64,000 bases of DNA from Chryseobacterium pennae (GCF_003385515.1 NZ_QNVT01000005.1:62001-126000); one strand, 5' to 3'; numbered from the stretch's first letter, positions 25,209 to 34,111 are shown. Numbers and translations: made by a program. Notes: generated by a model not told the origin, from the sequence alone.

Positions 25209-25928
25209 TTAGTTTAGCCGTTCTAAAAGTTGTTTGCGATAAGTTGTGCCGATAGGAATAACAGTGTCATTCATTAAATAAAGCCTGTTCCCGGTAATTT
25301 TTTTTATTTGATCTAATGCTACTATATAAGATTTATGGATACGGATGAATTTTAAAATATCCAGCTTTTGCTCAATCTCATTGGTTGTTATTGGAGATAA
25401 AAGAAAATGTCCATCGGTAAATACTTTTACATAATTTCCCCAGCTTTGTATATATTCAATCTTATCAGTAGTAATCCGTATATAATCTCCATCAACTTTT
25501 AAAGTTAACCATTCAATGGGAGAAAGTGGTTGCTCTTGGGTAGGAAGGAAACCAATTGGTTTGAATCTGGAAATAGCTTTGTCTATCGCGGATAAAAAAT
25601 TGGATAGAGAGATTGGTTTGATCAGATAGTCTACCACTTGATATTTATAGCTTTCAAGGGCAAATTCACTATATGCAGTTGTAAGGATTACTAATGGCGG
25701 ATGATTCATGGCAGCCAGCATTTCCATCCCTGTAAGACCCGGCATATTGATATCCAAAAATATCAGATCTATAGGATTTTTGTATAAGTAATCCATGGCG
25801 TCTTTTGCATTAAAAAAACTACCACAAAGGTTCAGACTTTGTAATCCGTTCAGGTGATGTTCAATAACAAGATGGGCTCCGTCTTCATCATCTACAATAA
25901 TACAGTTTAGAGGATTCATGAGATTCAT
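25209..25928 (-). CDS. LytTR-family response regulator
   Basis: A 239-aa two-component regulator. The receiver domain has the acidic pair in CIIVDDEDGAH, the phospho-acceptor Asp in LIFLDINMPG (around residue 57), the Thr in VILTTAYSE, and the switch Lys in YLIKPIS. Residues ~135-239 form a LytTR DNA-binding domain (VKVFTDGHFLLSPITTNEIEQKL, then FIRIHKSYIVALDQI and NRLYLMNDTVIPIGTTYRKQL). Its ATG overlaps the histidine-kinase stop (ATGA), so the pair is translationally coupled. Two promoters nearby (27016-27085, 30717-30786) carry LytTR-type direct repeats and are the likely targets. Confidence 0.94.
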   Translation of the reverse strand: MNLMNPLNCIIVDDEDGAHLVIEHHLNGLQSLNLCGSFFNAKDAMDYLYKNPIDLIFLDINMPGLTGMEMLAAMNHPPLVILTTAYSEFALESYKYQVVDYLIKPISLSNFLSAIDKAISRFKPIGFLPTQEQPLSPIEWLTLKVDGDYIRITTDKIEYIQSWGNYVKVFTDGHFLLSPITTNEIEQKLDILKFIRIHKSYIVALDQIKKITGNRLYLMNDTVIPIGTTYRKQLLERLN

Positions 25929-26959
25929 AAGGCATTTAATTGAATAGTTAAAATGGTTCTGTATTCTGAATCTAGCTGATAGATTTCAAAAGTATAATGT
26001 TCAGAGTATAAAAGGTCCAGACGTTTACGGATATTGCTGAGCCCCATTCCCAGTGATTCTTTTTTTATAGGTGTTTCCGGGAGAGAATTTGAAATATCAA
26101 CCTTGAACTCATTGGCGTTAACTTCAAAATGAAGTTTGACAAACCATTCGTTAAGGGAGCCTGCACTATGTTTAAAGGCATTTTCAACCAGTGTTATTAA
26201 TAGCAAAGGTGCTATTTGATAATGGGAAATAGATTCTTTATCATTGGGGAGATTCAGTGTTATTTTACAGCGCTTACCACTTCTTTCTTTTTCTATATTA
26301 ACGTAAGTTTTAATGTATTCCAGTTCTTCTTTTATGCTTACAGCAGCATTGTTTCCCTTTTCAAGAGGATAACGCATGAGATTGGAAAGTTGAAGAATTA
26401 ATTCCGGAATTCTTTCTGGATGAGTTAAACTAACCCCATACAGATTGTTAAACATATTAAAAAAGAAATGGGGATTTAATTGATAGTGAAGAAGCTTAGT
26501 ATTCATTTCATTAAGAAGTAGCTGATCTCGGGTTCTTTTTTCCAATGCTTGATAATATTGCCTGATCAAAGCCAGAAAAATGATGAAAATACTGCTGATA
26601 ACACAGGTTGATACATAGTATATAATGAACTTGATTGTTTTCCGTTCGCCATGATGATAAGTTTGATTAGGCCAATATCTGTTCAGGCCTGAGAATACCA
26701 ATACTACAAGCAATAGATAAGCAATAGTTATGGACCCAAACTGAACATATTTTTTATTGATAAGTGACGGTAACGCGATATATTGATATAGCTGGGCCTG
26801 CAAATAAACGACGATAAAAAATAGGACAGGACTAAAGAAATATCCGAAAGTATTTGAAGCAATCCATTGATGAAGAACTGTCAGGAATAATACTGTCACA
26901 AAGAAAACGACCTCGAAGGATATTTTTTCTATGGGCCAGTTTGCATTTTTTTTCATCAT
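25925..26959 (-). CDS. LytS-type sensor histidine kinase
   Basis: A 344-aa membrane sensor of the His_kinase (LytS/YehU) family, partner of the LytTR regulator that overlaps its stop by 4 bp. Four hydrophobic helices fill residues ~15-150 (VVFFVTVLFLTVLHQ, LFFIVVYLQAQL, ITIAYLLLVVLVF, YYVSTCVISSIFIIFLALI), with no large extracellular sensor. The phospho-acceptor His lies in HYQLNPHFFFNMFNNL. The ATPase has LLLITLVENAFKH (N box) and SLGMGLSNIRKRLDLLY (G box). The stimulus is unknown; a short-loop four-helix input suggests sensing in or at the membrane. The intergenic region to the divergent barrel gene carries the LytTR-type repeats, so autoregulation is possible. Confidence 0.93.
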   Translation of the reverse strand: MMKKNANWPIEKISFEVVFFVTVLFLTVLHQWIASNTFGYFFSPVLFFIVVYLQAQLYQYIALPSLINKKYVQFGSITIAYLLLVVLVFSGLNRYWPNQTYHHGERKTIKFIIYYVSTCVISSIFIIFLALIRQYYQALEKRTRDQLLLNEMNTKLLHYQLNPHFFFNMFNNLYGVSLTHPERIPELILQLSNLMRYPLEKGNNAAVSIKEELEYIKTYVNIEKERSGKRCKITLNLPNDKESISHYQIAPLLLITLVENAFKHSAGSLNEWFVKLHFEVNANEFKVDISNSLPETPIKKESLGMGLSNIRKRLDLLYSEHYTFEIYQLDSEYRTILTIQLNAL

Positions 26960-27015
26960 TTTTTATTTACAAAGCTCTTCATTTTACTCATGATTGTCAA
27001 AAATAGATGACAAAC

Positions 27016-27085
27016 TAAGTTGATCATGGAAATAGAAATGTTGATCATTTATATTTTACCTGCAAAAGGTAAGCCGCTATGTTTG
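27016..27085 (+). promoter_or_regulatory. LytTR-type operator plus promoter of the barrel gene
   Basis: Direct repeats TAAGTTGAT (27016-27024) and AATGTTGAT (27037-27045) lie 21 bp apart, the usual LytTR spacing; the first fully matches the general LytTR half-site and the second has one mismatch. A consensus -7 box TATGTTTG follows at 27078-27085. The same arrangement with identical distances occurs at 30717-30786. Confidence 0.7.
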
Positions 27086-27105
27086 TGTTATTAAAATATA
27101 AACTG

Positions 27106-29910
27106 ATGAATTACCAGCCAAAATATAATGCAGCTTTTCTGTTCATATTCACATTTATTTTTTCAGGGTATTGTATGGCGCAATCAAACTGGAGTGTTAA
27201 AGGAACTGTAACGGATGGTATTTCCGGTTCGGCACTATACCGTTCCACTATTACAGCTTTGAAAGCAAAAGATTCTACTTTAGTCAAATTTACCAGAGCT
27301 TCCGAAAACGGAAATTTTAATATGTCCGGAAATCAAAGTGAAAAAATATTTTTTTTGATCACCTATCATGATTATGCTGACCATGTGTTGTCATTTAGCC
27401 CGGATCAGACAAAAAATGATATTGATTTTGGTGCAATAAAACTGTTCCGGAAAGAAAAGTTGCTTGAAGAGGTTATTTTAAAAGGAAAGACAGCAGCAGT
27501 AAGGATAAAAAAAGATACCACAGAATTTAATGCATCATCCTATATCATTAAACCTAATGCTAAGGTAGAAGATTTACTGAAGCAGCTGCCGGGAATACAG
27601 GTTGACCAGGAGGGTAAGATTACGGCACAGGGGAAAAGAGTAAATAAAGTACTGGTGGATGGTGAAGAATTCTTTGGAGATGATCCTACGCTGGTTACTA
27701 AAAATATTAGGGGAGATATGGTCTCTAAAGTTCAGCTATACGACAAAAAAAGTGATCAGGCTGCCTTTACGGGAATTGATGATGGAGTGAAAGAGAAAAC
27801 CATTAATATAAAATTGAAGGAAGATGCTAAAAACGGATATTTCGGGCAAGCCGATGTGGGTGGAGGTACAAGAAACTTTTACAATATTAAAGGAATGATC
27901 AATTATTTTAAAAGAAAGCAAAAACTTTCTGCCTATGGAATTTTTGGGAATACCGGAAAAATAAGTCTCGGATGGGAAGATAATCAAAAGTATGGATCAG
28001 CAGATGATATTCAATTCGATGAAGCAGGACGGGGATCTATGACTACAGATGATGAAAACGGACTTGATGCACAATCCGGACAATATAATGGGGAAGGGAT
28101 TCCTATAGTGAAATCGGGAGGAATACATTATGATACCAAGTGGAATAATAATAAAGAAGCAGTTAATGTTAATTATAAGAATGGATCTATTTCAGTTGAC
28201 GGTTCTAAAAATACATTAAATCAAAATAACCTGTTAGCAGGAATTATTTCCTCAAATTCGGACCAGTCTTTTTCCAACAGTACATCCAGACAAAAGTTGG
28301 ATATCAGTTATCAGATAAAGCCGGATTCCACTTCTAGTGTAAAGGTATCTGTCGCCGGAAATCATAAAAGAATCAGTAATGAGCAATTCTTCAGCGGGAA
28401 AAGTTTTTCTCAGGAGCGATTGCTAAATACAAGTTTGAGGACAATAACAAACAAAGGCTATGATCAGTCTTTGAATGCAAATGTATTTCTGACAAAAAAA
28501 CTAAAAAAAGCAGGAAGAACATTATCTGCCAATCTTAAACAAAATTTGGGAGATTCTAAAACAGACGGATATTTACGAACTCATAACGAATTTTTAGGAA
28601 TTAATGGTAGTCCAGATAACGTACAGGTCATTGATCAATTTAAAACCAATTCAATTAAAAGTTCTGAATTTATAGGTAACCTAGCCTATACGGAACCTTT
28701 AACGGGTTCATTAAGTCTTGTATTGAGCTATGCTTATGGAATAAATAAGAACAGGGCAGACAGAAAGACGTTTAATCTTTCTGCCGATGGTAATTATACT
28801 ATTCCCGATGAGAAGTATAGCAATAATTATACGCTGACTCAGCGTATGAACGTTGGAGGTGCAATTTTTAATCTAAAGAAAGATAAAGCAACGATTAATT
28901 TCGGAACAAAAATAATCAGTATGGATCTTGACCAGTCTGACTGGGTTCAGCAATCTTCCTTTAAAAGAAATTTTACCAACTGGAATCCACAAGCTAATCT
29001 GTCATATGAGGTTGGACCTCAGAAACAGCTTGAAGTGGGTTACTCAGGAAACACTATAAGACCAACTTTTGATCAGCTTCAACCTGTAAGGGTTAATAAT
29101 GATCCGTTGAATATTATAACCGGCAACCCATTATTGAAACCTTCTTTCAATCAAGAAATAAAAGCAAGCTATAATGCTTACCGAACATTGAACGAACAAA
29201 GCATTTATCTGGGAGCAAATTTTGGGATAACTTCAAGTCCTGTCATCAACAGTATTGAAATAGATGATGTAGGGAAAAGTATCTACAGGTGGGTAAATCT
29301 GGAGGACAATAAAACACATAGTTATAGTTTGAGAGCCAGTTATCAGCAAAAATTAAAATTTATTGGAATGACAGGAGGACTGTATTTTAATTCCAGCGGA
29401 AATACTTATTACAGTTACGTCAATAATGTACTTAATAAAATGCAGTCTAATACCTATTTAGGAAACTTTATGCTATCAAGCTATGATCATACCTCTTATC
29501 AGGGTTCTATAAGTTTCGGACCTACTTATACAACGAATGAATCTTCTCTGCAGAAAGAGGCGAATAATAATGGTTGGGGGTTAAACGGAAATACTAATAT
29601 AGTTGTGCAGCTACCTGGGAAAATTGAGCTGAGTTCAGATGCCCGTTATGAGTATAAAGCAAAAACAGCATCATTTAATACCAGTTTCAGCATGTTGATC
29701 TTAAATGCTCAGATCAGTAGAAAATTTCTGAAGTCAGAGAGTTTAAAACTTAGCTTATCAGCGAATGATCTTTTGAATCAAAATACCGGTTTTACCAGAA
29801 ATATCAATGGGAATATGTTAAGCCAAACCAGCTTTACCACAATAAAAAGGTACTTTATGCTTTCGCTTATCTGGGATTTTAATAAAATGGGTGGAGATCA
29901 AAACCTTTAA
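27106..29910 (+). CDS. TonB-receptor-like outer-membrane beta-barrel protein
   Basis: A 934-aa exported protein. After the signal peptide (ending YCMAQ) comes a carboxypeptidase-regulatory-like beta-sandwich (VKGTVTDGISGSALYRSTITAL). A plug-like segment follows (KVEDLLKQLPGIQVDQEGKITAQGK, then VNKVLVDGEEFFGDDP), then a long barrel of the OMP_b-brl_3 type ending SLIWDF. No clear TonB box is seen. The ATG at 27106 is chosen: the earlier ATG at 27079 lies inside the -7 box TATGTTTG. It heads an operon with the GLPGLI gene (11-bp gap), an association I recall from many flavobacteria. Probably LytTR-controlled; substrate unknown. Confidence 0.88.
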   Translation: MNYQPKYNAAFLFIFTFIFSGYCMAQSNWSVKGTVTDGISGSALYRSTITALKAKDSTLVKFTRASENGNFNMSGNQSEKIFFLITYHDYADHVLSFSPDQTKNDIDFGAIKLFRKEKLLEEVILKGKTAAVRIKKDTTEFNASSYIIKPNAKVEDLLKQLPGIQVDQEGKITAQGKRVNKVLVDGEEFFGDDPTLVTKNIRGDMVSKVQLYDKKSDQAAFTGIDDGVKEKTINIKLKEDAKNGYFGQADVGGGTRNFYNIKGMINYFKRKQKLSAYGIFGNTGKISLGWEDNQKYGSADDIQFDEAGRGSMTTDDENGLDAQSGQYNGEGIPIVKSGGIHYDTKWNNNKEAVNVNYKNGSISVDGSKNTLNQNNLLAGIISSNSDQSFSNSTSRQKLDISYQIKPDSTSSVKVSVAGNHKRISNEQFFSGKSFSQERLLNTSLRTITNKGYDQSLNANVFLTKKLKKAGRTLSANLKQNLGDSKTDGYLRTHNEFLGINGSPDNVQVIDQFKTNSIKSSEFIGNLAYTEPLTGSLSLVLSYAYGINKNRADRKTFNLSADGNYTIPDEKYSNNYTLTQRMNVGGAIFNLKKDKATINFGTKIISMDLDQSDWVQQSSFKRNFTNWNPQANLSYEVGPQKQLEVGYSGNTIRPTFDQLQPVRVNNDPLNIITGNPLLKPSFNQEIKASYNAYRTLNEQSIYLGANFGITSSPVINSIEIDDVGKSIYRWVNLEDNKTHSYSLRASYQQKLKFIGMTGGLYFNSSGNTYYSYVNNVLNKMQSNTYLGNFMLSSYDHTSYQGSISFGPTYTTNESSLQKEANNNGWGLNGNTNIVVQLPGKIELSSDARYEYKAKTASFNTSFSMLILNAQISRKFLKSESLKLSLSANDLLNQNTGFTRNINGNMLSQTSFTTIKRYFMLSLIWDFNKMGGDQNL

Positions 29911-29921
29911 AAACTGTTTTT

Positions 29922-30698
29922 ATGAAAAAAAATAATATTACAAAGATTTGTATTCTGTTAATAATCAGTATACAATCATATTATGCACAGGAAACAAAAT
30001 TTATAACCGAAGGAATAATAGAATATGAACGGAGCAATAATATGTACGCATTAATTCAAAGAGGAATCACGAATGATGATGTTGTTTCAAACATGCGTTT
30101 TGAAGAGTATAAAAAGACTTTTCCTCAATTTAAACGCACGAAAAGTACATTGCAGTTTTCAGAAAAAAAGAGTCTGTTCACTCCGATAAAAAATGATTCG
30201 GCTTCAGATATTTTTTTTGAAAATAATCCAGCTGTTAATCAAATAAATACAACCTACACAGATTATGATAATCACAAGCAAATTACAGAAAAACAAGTGT
30301 TTGAAGACAGATTTCTTGTACAGGACTCTATTCAGCCTGTAAAATGGAAAATAACAGATGAATTCAGAGAAATTGCGGGATTCAACTGCCGGAGAGCTAA
30401 CGGATTGATCATGGATTCTATCTATGTAGTCGCTTTTTATACAGATCAGATACCGGTATCTGGTGGCCCCGAATCTTTCAACGGTTTACCGGGAATGATT
30501 CTCGGAGTAGCTTTGCCGCACGAAAACGTTACATGGTTTGCAAAGAAGATTAATGATATTAGAATTGAACCCCGGAAGCTCACGCCTCCAAATAAAGGGA
30601 AAATTATAAACAGGAAAGAGCTGAAGCAAACTGTTACTGATATTTTTAAAAGTTTTGGAAGCAGTTTTCAATCATCTTCCTGGCCATTCGAATTATGA
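29922..30698 (+). CDS. GLPGLI family protein
   Basis: A 258-aa exported protein named for its motif, here FNGLPGMILGV (around residues 185-195). A signal peptide (LLIISIQSYYAQ) is followed by a beta-rich domain, including the typical VKWKITDEFREIAGFNCRRA block and YTDQIPVSGGPESF ahead of the motif. GLPGLI proteins are common in Bacteroidota next to outer-membrane barrels and their biochemical role is not known. Here it follows the barrel gene by 11 bp. Three Cys-containing segments are few; one (FNCRRA) is the conserved family cysteine. Confidence 0.9.
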   Translation: MKKNNITKICILLIISIQSYYAQETKFITEGIIEYERSNNMYALIQRGITNDDVVSNMRFEEYKKTFPQFKRTKSTLQFSEKKSLFTPIKNDSASDIFFENNPAVNQINTTYTDYDNHKQITEKQVFEDRFLVQDSIQPVKWKITDEFREIAGFNCRRANGLIMDSIYVVAFYTDQIPVSGGPESFNGLPGMILGVALPHENVTWFAKKINDIRIEPRKLTPPNKGKIINRKELKQTVTDIFKSFGSSFQSSSWPFEL

Positions 30699-30716
30699 TG
30701 ATAGGGTTTGATCAAT

Positions 30717-30786
30717 TACGTTCGTCATTAAAATCCATAAGTTGATCATTCATATTTTTATTGCAAAATCCGGGTATCTATGTTTG
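30717..30786 (+). promoter_or_regulatory. LytTR-type operator plus promoter of the serine hydrolase gene
   Basis: Direct repeats TACGTTCGT (30717-30725) and TAAGTTGAT (30738-30746), 21 bp apart, both full matches to the general LytTR half-site. The -7 box TATGTTTG is at 30779-30786. Distances are the same as in the promoter at 27016-27085, and the segment between operator and -7 box is also alike. Confidence 0.7.
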
Positions 30787-30797
30787 TATCATAAATT

Positions 30798-31850
30798 ATG
30801 ATCAAAAAAACACAAATGAAAAATAATATAAAAATACAATTAGGGTTCCTATTCTTATTTCTTATTGCTCTGTTTTCTTTTTCTGGTAAAAGCAAGACCG
30901 GAAAACTGACACAACAGCTGGATGCAGTTTGTGAAAGAAATAATTTTAACGGTAGTGTTGCTGTTTTTGATGGCACTGTTCAAGTGTATAGAAAAAATAA
31001 AGGTTTTTCTGATTTCAGTAATAAAACCAAAATTAATAAAAACACCATGTTTGCGATTGGTTCCATAAGCAAGCAGTTTACAGCTGTTCTTATTTTACTT
31101 CAGATGGAGCAGAACAGGTTGAATTTAGATGATAAAGTTTCAGAATATGTAAAGGAATTTCAAACAAAAGAATATGAAAGTATTACAATCCGGCAGCTTT
31201 TAAATCATACTTCAGGGCTTAACACTTTGGGAGGGAAACTTATGTTTAAAAGTGGTACAGGGTTTTATTATTCTAATGATGGGTATAACACTTTAGGGAG
31301 GATTATCGAAAAAACTTCAGGAAAATCATATAATGAAAATCTGTTGAAGGTATTCAAAAAAGCAGGTATGACTAATTCTTCAACCGGAAGCTCATTCAAT
31401 GGAGGGGATTTTGGATTAGTATATGTAGGCAGCTTGAATCGTTATGAAAAAGTACGGAATATGCCTGAGAGACTGAATAGCTCTAAAGTTGGGATTCCTG
31501 CCGGAGGAATCCTCTCAACTGTTGATGATTTATTGAATTGGAACCAGGCTCTTTATGGAGGGAGAATTATAAAGCCTAAGACTCTTGAACTTCTCACTAC
31601 ACAAAGTTCTGTAAGAGAACATTCTGTTTTTGGTAAAACAGGATATGGCCTTGGAATCATGCGGAATACGCAGGCTCCTGTTGCTTATTTCCATAGTGGT
31701 TATGTAAAGGGGGCTCCATCTTTGCTTGTTTATTATCCCAAAACAAAAATATCAGTTATCATCTTATCTAATATTGCAGACGAATCAAAACAACAGGAAG
31801 TTATTTTCAGGCCACATATTGAAATAAAGGAAATTACTGATGGAGGATAA
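30798..31850 (+). CDS. Beta-lactamase-family serine hydrolase (class C fold)
   Basis: A 350-aa exported hydrolase of the penicillin-binding/beta-lactamase (Pfam Beta-lactamase) family. The nucleophile motif SxxK is GSISKQ (about residue 91-94), YxN is YYSNDGY, and the third motif is YFHSGYVKG (HxG). The N-terminal hydrophobic segment FLFLFLIALFSFSG acts as a signal or anchor; the ATG at 30816 is an alternative start with the same signal. Sequence and context do not point to drug resistance; D-amino-acid peptide or ester hydrolysis is likelier. Its promoter shares the LytTR-type operator with the barrel gene, suggesting that the two-component pair controls both units. Confidence 0.88.
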   Translation: MIKKTQMKNNIKIQLGFLFLFLIALFSFSGKSKTGKLTQQLDAVCERNNFNGSVAVFDGTVQVYRKNKGFSDFSNKTKINKNTMFAIGSISKQFTAVLILLQMEQNRLNLDDKVSEYVKEFQTKEYESITIRQLLNHTSGLNTLGGKLMFKSGTGFYYSNDGYNTLGRIIEKTSGKSYNENLLKVFKKAGMTNSSTGSSFNGGDFGLVYVGSLNRYEKVRNMPERLNSSKVGIPAGGILSTVDDLLNWNQALYGGRIIKPKTLELLTTQSSVREHSVFGKTGYGLGIMRNTQAPVAYFHSGYVKGAPSLLVYYPKTKISVIILSNIADESKQQEVIFRPHIEIKEITDGG

Positions 31851-31938
31851 GTAAGGTATTTATCTTTAAAAGATTTCTCTTATCGGGATCTTGTTATTTA
31901 AGTAATGTAAAGAATTGTTGCAGTTGTCCAATATTTAA

Positions 31939-32018
31939 ACCATTAAGATGTAGTGTAAGTGATTATAACAAGATTTGTTTTTTTAGAAAAAACTTAACCA
32001 TTTACGTATCTTAATGGT
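31939..32018. repeat. Inverted repeat in intergenic region
   Basis: ACCATTAAGAT (31939-31949) and its complement ATCTTAATGGT (32008-32018), 58 bp apart, in the 260-bp spacer after the hydrolase gene. No gene is visible in the spacer. It may be a degenerate dispersed element. Confidence 0.4.
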
Positions 32019-32112
32019 CTAAAATAATGGTTCAAAACAATTTTACTTGCAATTTCTTAAGCTAATTCTGTGCCAGAAACTGTTAAAATGAATTTATATG
32101 TTTTTTATCATG

Positions 32113-32604
32113 CTATAAGCTCTTTTCCATCTTATAATTGACGAGATCAACTCCTTTTACACTCACAATTTGTTCCTGAATAATCTTAAAATTCATCCTT
32201 TCAAAAAAAGGTTTTGCTGTTTTGCTGACATCGGCAGTCAGGAACTTTTGATTTTGCTGTAAGGCTTCTTTTTCAATCAGTCTGTAAAGCTTCGAAGCAA
32301 TTCCCTGATGTTGATAATCTTTATGAACAAACAGAAGGTCAATATAATTTCCCTGGTCAAGAGTACAAAAGCCTGCCATTTTATTTTCAGACTCCGCAAT
32401 TAAAATATATTGCTTACTGATCACCTTTTCCCATCTTTCCTGATTGTCAGCACCGGATTTCCAGGCCTCAAGCTGATCTGTATTGTAATCTTTATTACAT
32501 ACTGTTGTAATGGTGTCTTTAAAAAGCTGAAGCATTTCCGGAAGATCATACTGATTTCCTTCCCTGAGGATGATCTTCAGGTTATCGGATGTATTGTTGT
32601 TCAT
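32113..32604 (-). CDS. GNAT-family N-acetyltransferase
   Basis: A 163-aa acetyltransferase (YafP-like arrangement). It has the central strand YIDLLFVHKDYQHQGIASKLYRLIE, where HQGIASKL is the acetyl-CoA loop, and a C-terminal VSKTAKPFFERMNFKI typical of the group. The start overlaps the end of the upstream TetR gene by 23 bp, so the two are in one operon. The substrate is unknown. Overlap with a regulator suggests co-expression rather than a shared pathway. Confidence 0.9.
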   Translation of the reverse strand: MNNNTSDNLKIILREGNQYDLPEMLQLFKDTITTVCNKDYNTDQLEAWKSGADNQERWEKVISKQYILIAESENKMAGFCTLDQGNYIDLLFVHKDYQHQGIASKLYRLIEKEALQQNQKFLTADVSKTAKPFFERMNFKIIQEQIVSVKGVDLVNYKMEKSL

Positions 32605-33202
32605 AGAGTGTTTGCTGTTCCTTATTGAGTAAAGGGTAGAAGAGATTCATCAGTAAGAGTGTGTACGACTGAATAGCTGCTTTTTTATTAAGCTTTGAAA
32701 TCAGTCTGTTGTGGGTAAGCCAGTTATCTGCAATAATGAAGATCTGCTCTGTAAGACTGTTCATGATAAAGTCCGGAATATCTTTTTTAAAAATATTATT
32801 CTTTTGAAGATCAGAAAAAATCAATTGAAATTCTTCTCTTCTGCTGAAATTGATCCCTTCATATTTTGCCTCAACCTCCGGTATTTTTTTTAATACATCT
32901 ACAAGGTTGATAAAGATAAACCGGTAATGATAAAATATTTCGCAGGTAGAAAAAGTCAGTAGGTAAAGATCTTCCAGAGTTTTGTTCTCTTTTTTCTTTA
33001 TTTTATTCAGTAATTCATCCATTTTAAGGATAAGTTCTGTAAAAAGGATCTTAATAATATCTTCCGAATGTTTGAAATGATAATGCAAATTTCCAGGGCT
33101 TATGGAAAGATCAGCCGCAATATGCCTTGTGGTAATATTGTTGTAACCCTTTTCATTAAAGAGTTCCAGTGCTTTGGCCAAAATTTTTTCCTTGGTACTC
33201 AT
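32582..33202 (-). CDS. TetR-family transcriptional regulator
   Basis: A 206-aa repressor. The N-terminal helix-turn-helix is clear: KEKILAKALELFNEKGYNNITTRHIAADLSISPGNLHYHFKH. The rest is the variable helical ligand-binding domain. The final codons overlap the GNAT gene by 23 bp. A perfect 10-bp inverted repeat with 2-bp spacer (33249-33270) lies in the divergent intergenic region, just ahead of a TATATTTG promoter for the two small plus-strand genes. It is the obvious candidate operator for this regulator, acting on itself and on those genes. The inducer is unknown. Confidence 0.92.
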   Translation of the reverse strand: MSTKEKILAKALELFNEKGYNNITTRHIAADLSISPGNLHYHFKHSEDIIKILFTELILKMDELLNKIKKKENKTLEDLYLLTFSTCEIFYHYRFIFINLVDVLKKIPEVEAKYEGINFSRREEFQLIFSDLQKNNIFKKDIPDFIMNSLTEQIFIIADNWLTHNRLISKLNKKAAIQSYTLLLMNLFYPLLNKEQQTLYEQQYIR

Positions 33203-33248
33203 CTTTCAAATATAAGAATAATCAGAATGTGAAAAATCATATTTTCAA

Positions 33249-33282
33249 AATTAGAACATTTGTTCTAATTTGAATATATTTG
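33249..33282 (+). promoter_or_regulatory. TetR operator and promoter
   Basis: AATTAGAACA-TT-TGTTCTAATT (33249-33270) is a perfect palindrome. Immediately after it is TATATTTG (33275-33282), an exact -7 box. The palindrome covers the -33 region, so repressor binding would block polymerase. Confidence 0.78.
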
Positions 33283-33302
33283 CAATATCAAATCTTATTA
33301 CA

Positions 33303-33437
33303 ATGGAAGGAAAACAAAAGTTTGATTATGAGACTGCCGGAAACCGTGAAAAGAAAAATGAAACCGATATTCAGGATATTATGGCAAAAGTCCTGCAGGT
33401 GATCATTGGATTCATTATGGCAGTGCTTCACATGTAA
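33303..33437 (+). CDS. Small membrane peptide, 44 aa
   Basis: A short gene easily missed by length cut-offs. It starts 20 bp after the TATATTTG box and its stop overlaps the next ATG (TAATG), so it is translationally coupled to the following membrane-protein gene. The first ~26 residues are charged (MEGKQKFDYETAGNREKKNE...). The last ~18 are hydrophobic (MAKVLQVIIGFIMAVLHM), a likely single membrane helix. Its position directly downstream of a perfect TetR-type operator supports it as a real gene. Function unknown; it may be an accessory subunit of the downstream membrane protein. Confidence 0.72.
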   Translation: MEGKQKFDYETAGNREKKNETDIQDIMAKVLQVIIGFIMAVLHM

Positions 33438-33790
33438 TGAAAACACAGATTTCATATTGGTTTTTGTTGGGACTGGCAGCCTGGGCAGTCATGATCCTGC
33501 TAAGAAAGAATGGTATTTTTATTCCTGTTATCAATAATCATTTCACTGATTTTATTACCGTTCCTATGTACTGCTATCTGATAGAATATATCATGAATTC
33601 TCTGTTGGGTTTTCACTGGAAACCGGATTTTAAGTTTATTCTCACTTCAATTCTATACCTGTCTTTTTTATTTGAACTCCTTTGTCCGAAAATATCACCT
33701 TTATTTACCGGAGATATTTTGGATGTGCTGGCTTATTTTCTTGGAGGAATGGTGTATTACTTTTTCAAGATCAGATCATTTTCTGCTTAA
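33437..33790 (+). CDS. Small VanZ/DUF2809-like membrane protein
   Basis: A 117-aa polytopic membrane protein with about four helices (ISYWFLLGLAAWAVMILL, VPMYCYLIEYIMNSLLG, FILTSILYLSFLFELL, LDVLAYFLGGMVYYFF). The stretch FTGDILDVLAYFLGG resembles the conserved GDxxDxxxYxxG pattern of VanZ/DUF2809-like proteins. I recall similar flavobacterial proteins labelled magnesium-citrate secondary transporter, but the length and sequence do not prove transport. It is coupled to the 44-aa peptide by overlapping stop and start and lies under the TetR-type operator. Confidence 0.75.
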   Translation: MKTQISYWFLLGLAAWAVMILLRKNGIFIPVINNHFTDFITVPMYCYLIEYIMNSLLGFHWKPDFKFILTSILYLSFLFELLCPKISPLFTGDILDVLAYFLGGMVYYFFKIRSFSA

Positions 33791-34021
33791 AAAAAGAGGC
33801 CGACTAAATTGGATCAATAAATTTGACGCAAAGTTTATTTAAAATACGCCTTATTTTTAAGTGAGCTAAGATGGAATCGATTTACAATCGATTTGGATGA
33901 AGCGGATGGATACACTTCCTTTATCTTAAAAGTATGAAGGAAGAAAATAAAAACATTTGCGTTAAGGAAAATCAGAATATATTTCAAAAAAGAATAATGG
34001 GAAAATGATTTTTAATCATCA
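33791..34021. other. Intergenic region without genes
   Basis: About 230 bp before the terminator at 34022. A tandem pair of AATCGATTT (33875-33883 and 33886-33894) stands out. No promoter in the consensus form and no open frame of note are seen. Confidence 0.4.
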
Positions 34022-34063
34022 TAAAAAGACCGGCAGAACCTTATTGAAAAGGGGCTGCCGGTC
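34022..34063 (-). terminator. Intrinsic terminator of the barrel gene at 34112
   Basis: Stem GACCGGCAG / CTGCCGGTC with an 18-nt loop and T run on the minus strand, about 50 bp beyond the stop. Confidence 0.85.
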
Positions 34064-34111
34064 GGGGTTATTGTTTTTATCCTGTTTTTGTGCTAAAGTG
34101 AGGGCGGGTTT

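Noticed and set aside
30798..31850. Antibiotic-resistance beta-lactamase
   Set aside because: The SxxK, YxN and HxG motifs are shared by many esterases and peptidases; the HSG third motif and regulation with an envelope barrel do not indicate a drug-resistance enzyme.
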